From Heliocybe sulcata (lineage: Eukaryota > Basidiomycota > Agaricomycetes > Gloeophyllales > Gloeophyllaceae), in contig ML213504.1 of assembly GCA_004369045.1 (NCBI GenBank), forward strand, positions 1,273,508 to 1,337,507: DNA of 64,000 nt, read 5' to 3'. The notes below the pieces were generated by a model that saw only the letters and a program-made list of their open reading frames with translations, was not told where the DNA came from and ran no database searches. The stretch's first letter is position 1, and each line of letters starts with the position of its first letter. Both the position numbers and the translations under genes were made by a program. Shown here piece after piece: positions 62,433 through 64,000 of this stretch.

Positions 62433-62621
62433 CTTTCGGGACACAGGTTTCTTCAGGGTACATTGCTATGATTATTTAGACTTTCTGTAAGTATGGTAGG
62501 GCTTGGCATGCCTCGTGCAATACCATCTAATGTGTGCGCCGATGATATACGGTGCATATATTCTCATTGTCAGTACACGAGATGCGCTAGACATACATAC
62601 AATAAATCTCGCCTGGGGCTC

Positions 62622-64000
62622 CTAATTTGCTATCTGGCGCAGGCGAATACGCACAGCATTCGCGTGGGCATCGAGACCCTCGCAGTCCGCCAAGGTCGCG
62701 ACAATAGGTCCGAGTACCTTCAGACCCTCTGCCGAGACTTCCTGCGATGTAATGTGCTTCTGGAATGACAGCGTGTTAACTCCACTGAACTGGCGGGCGT
62801 ATCCGTTCGTGGGCAAAGTGTGATTGGTGCCAGAGGCATAGTCGCCACAGCTGTGATGATACAGGTCAGCGGCAGGTAACAGCAATCGAATACACCACCA
62901 ACCTCTCAGGTGAGTATGGTCCTACGAAAACGCTTCCAGCATTCTCGACCAATGGCACCGCCTGAGAAGCCTCCTTCAAGTGCAGGATCAAGTGCTCGGG
63001 TGCATAGTCGTTGGAGAATTGAACGGCCTCCTCCACAGACGACGCCTTGACAATGATACTCTTCGCCACCGATTGACGGACAATATCGACTCGAGGAAGC
63101 GCCTTGGCTTGTTCGTCGACGGCCTTCTCAATGGCATCGAGCTGCGAAGACGTCAAGTCTACTGCGACAAGGACGACCTGGGAGTCAATGCCGTGCTCCG
63201 CTTGCGACAGCAAGTCAGCTGCAACGAAGTCAGGGTTGCCTGTACTGTCCGCGATGACCTTCACCGTACGTCAGAGACTGTGTTCGAAAGTCAACACCAT
63301 CCTACACTCACCAGCACTTCGGAAGGTCCGGCAGGCATGTCAATAGATACCAGAGCATCTGTGTCATTCTGCACCAGCATCTTCGCCGCAGTGACCCACT
63401 GATTCCCGGGCCCAAAGATCTTGTCGACCTTGGGCACCGTCTGTGTTCCGTACGCCATAGCTGCAACCGCTTGAGCTCCGCCTGCCTTCAACACTGTCGA
63501 GGCACCGACCAGCTTGGCAACATACATCACCTCCTCAGAGATGCTGCCATCGGCTTTGGGAGGCGTGGCAATGACAATCTCCTTGCAGCCTGCAACCTGA
63601 GCTGGGATTCCCAGCATGAGCGCAGTGGACGGCAGGATTGCAGTTCCTCCAGGAACATACAGGCCAACGCGCGCGACAGGACGAGCGAAGCGGGAACAGA
63701 CAACGCCAGGCATTGTTTCTACCTTGAGCGTAGAGTTCTCCGTTTGCGCTGCATGAAACTTGCGTATATTCGCGTATGCCTTGTCGATCGCCTGGCGCAC
63801 GCTCTCCTCGATCTGCATCGTCTCCTCTGGGAATGGCGCATGCATAACAGGCGACGAAAGCTTCGCCTTGTCAAACTTGGCCGTGAATTCAAGGAGAGCG
63901 GCATCTCCTCGGATACGGACTTCTTCGACAATTGGCTTGACTTTGGAAAGCATCTCGTCGGACTTTAACACAGGGCGGCGAAGAAGCTGACTTCGCTCTG
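62622..64000 (-). CDS. HIS4: Histidinol dehydrogenase part of a HIS4-type protein (partial at right edge)
   Basis: Catalyses the last two steps of histidine synthesis, L-histidinol to L-histidine, with NAD and zinc. The stop is at 62622; the 5' end lies beyond 64000. From the edge inward: [110 protein letters not shown] and, after an intron, [23 protein letters not shown] (Gln and His of the zinc site), [20 protein letters not shown] (catalytic E-H) and, after another intron, [40 protein letters not shown] (Asp and His). In fungi this is the C-terminal third of the trifunctional HIS4 protein; the cyclohydrolase and pyrophosphatase parts would be outside the window. Coding is intact as far as it goes. 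Confidence 0.9.

Overview
The window is nuclear DNA of a filamentous basidiomycete, most likely a mushroom-forming Agaricomycete. The evidence is about 30 tightly packed protein genes on both strands, almost all cut by many short GT-AG introns of roughly 45-60 bases. The protein families fit as well: a Zn2Cys6 regulator with the C-x2-C-x6-C pattern, an RTA1-like membrane protein, a GPI-anchored KNH-like wall protein, a single-domain kinase-like protein, an MLKL-N-like helical protein and a Cse4-type CENP-A. I saw no rRNA, tRNA, CRISPR array or recognisable transposon. I cannot name the species.

Layout. 0-9 kb: secreted glutaminase, Mediator subunit 17, Zn2Cys6 regulator. 9-19 kb: KNH-like GPI protein, ESCRT-III Vps24, mitochondrial NAD-isocitrate dehydrogenase subunit 2, Ssd1/Dis3L2. 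19-29 kb: BTB-fold protein, RNase P/MRP subunit of the Rpr2/Rpp21 family, RTA1-like protein, a small unknown, Vid27, AP-1 sigma. 29-38.5 kb: Rex3-type exonuclease, kinase-like protein, ceramide synthase, Gfd2/YDR514C-like nuclease, CENP-A. 39-48 kb: MLKL-N-like protein, a large Ser-rich coiled-coil unknown, Pol I factor Rrn7, ER J-protein. 48-50 kb: gene-poor, with two possible relics of small cysteine-containing proteins. 50-64 kb: glutamine synthetase, a conserved unknown, NAD-isocitrate dehydrogenase subunit 1, membrane-anchored alpha/beta hydrolase, amidohydrolase, short-chain dehydrogenase, pyruvate dehydrogenase E1 beta, and the histidinol dehydrogenase part of a HIS4-type gene that runs off the right edge.

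Most genes are housekeeping and work in separate complexes. Two patterns stand out. First, five genes sit around the pyruvate / 2-oxoglutarate / glutamine node: glutaminase, both subunits of NAD-isocitrate dehydrogenase, glutamine synthetase and PDH E1 beta. Second, many neighbours are head-to-head pairs sharing 160-400 bases, for example Med17 with the Zn2Cys6 gene, the BTB gene with RPR2, the Gfd2-like gene with CENP-A, RRN7 with the J-protein, and the SDR with PDB1. I found no clear novel multi-gene system. The best leads are the stand-alone MLKL-N-like protein, the long-loop CENP-A with a 16-glycine run, the Ssd1 homologue that keeps its nuclease acids, and the two similar relics near 48.4-49.3 kb.

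Splice sites were inferred by eye from GT/AG signals, reading-frame continuity and family similarity. Gene ends are firmer than internal exon edges.
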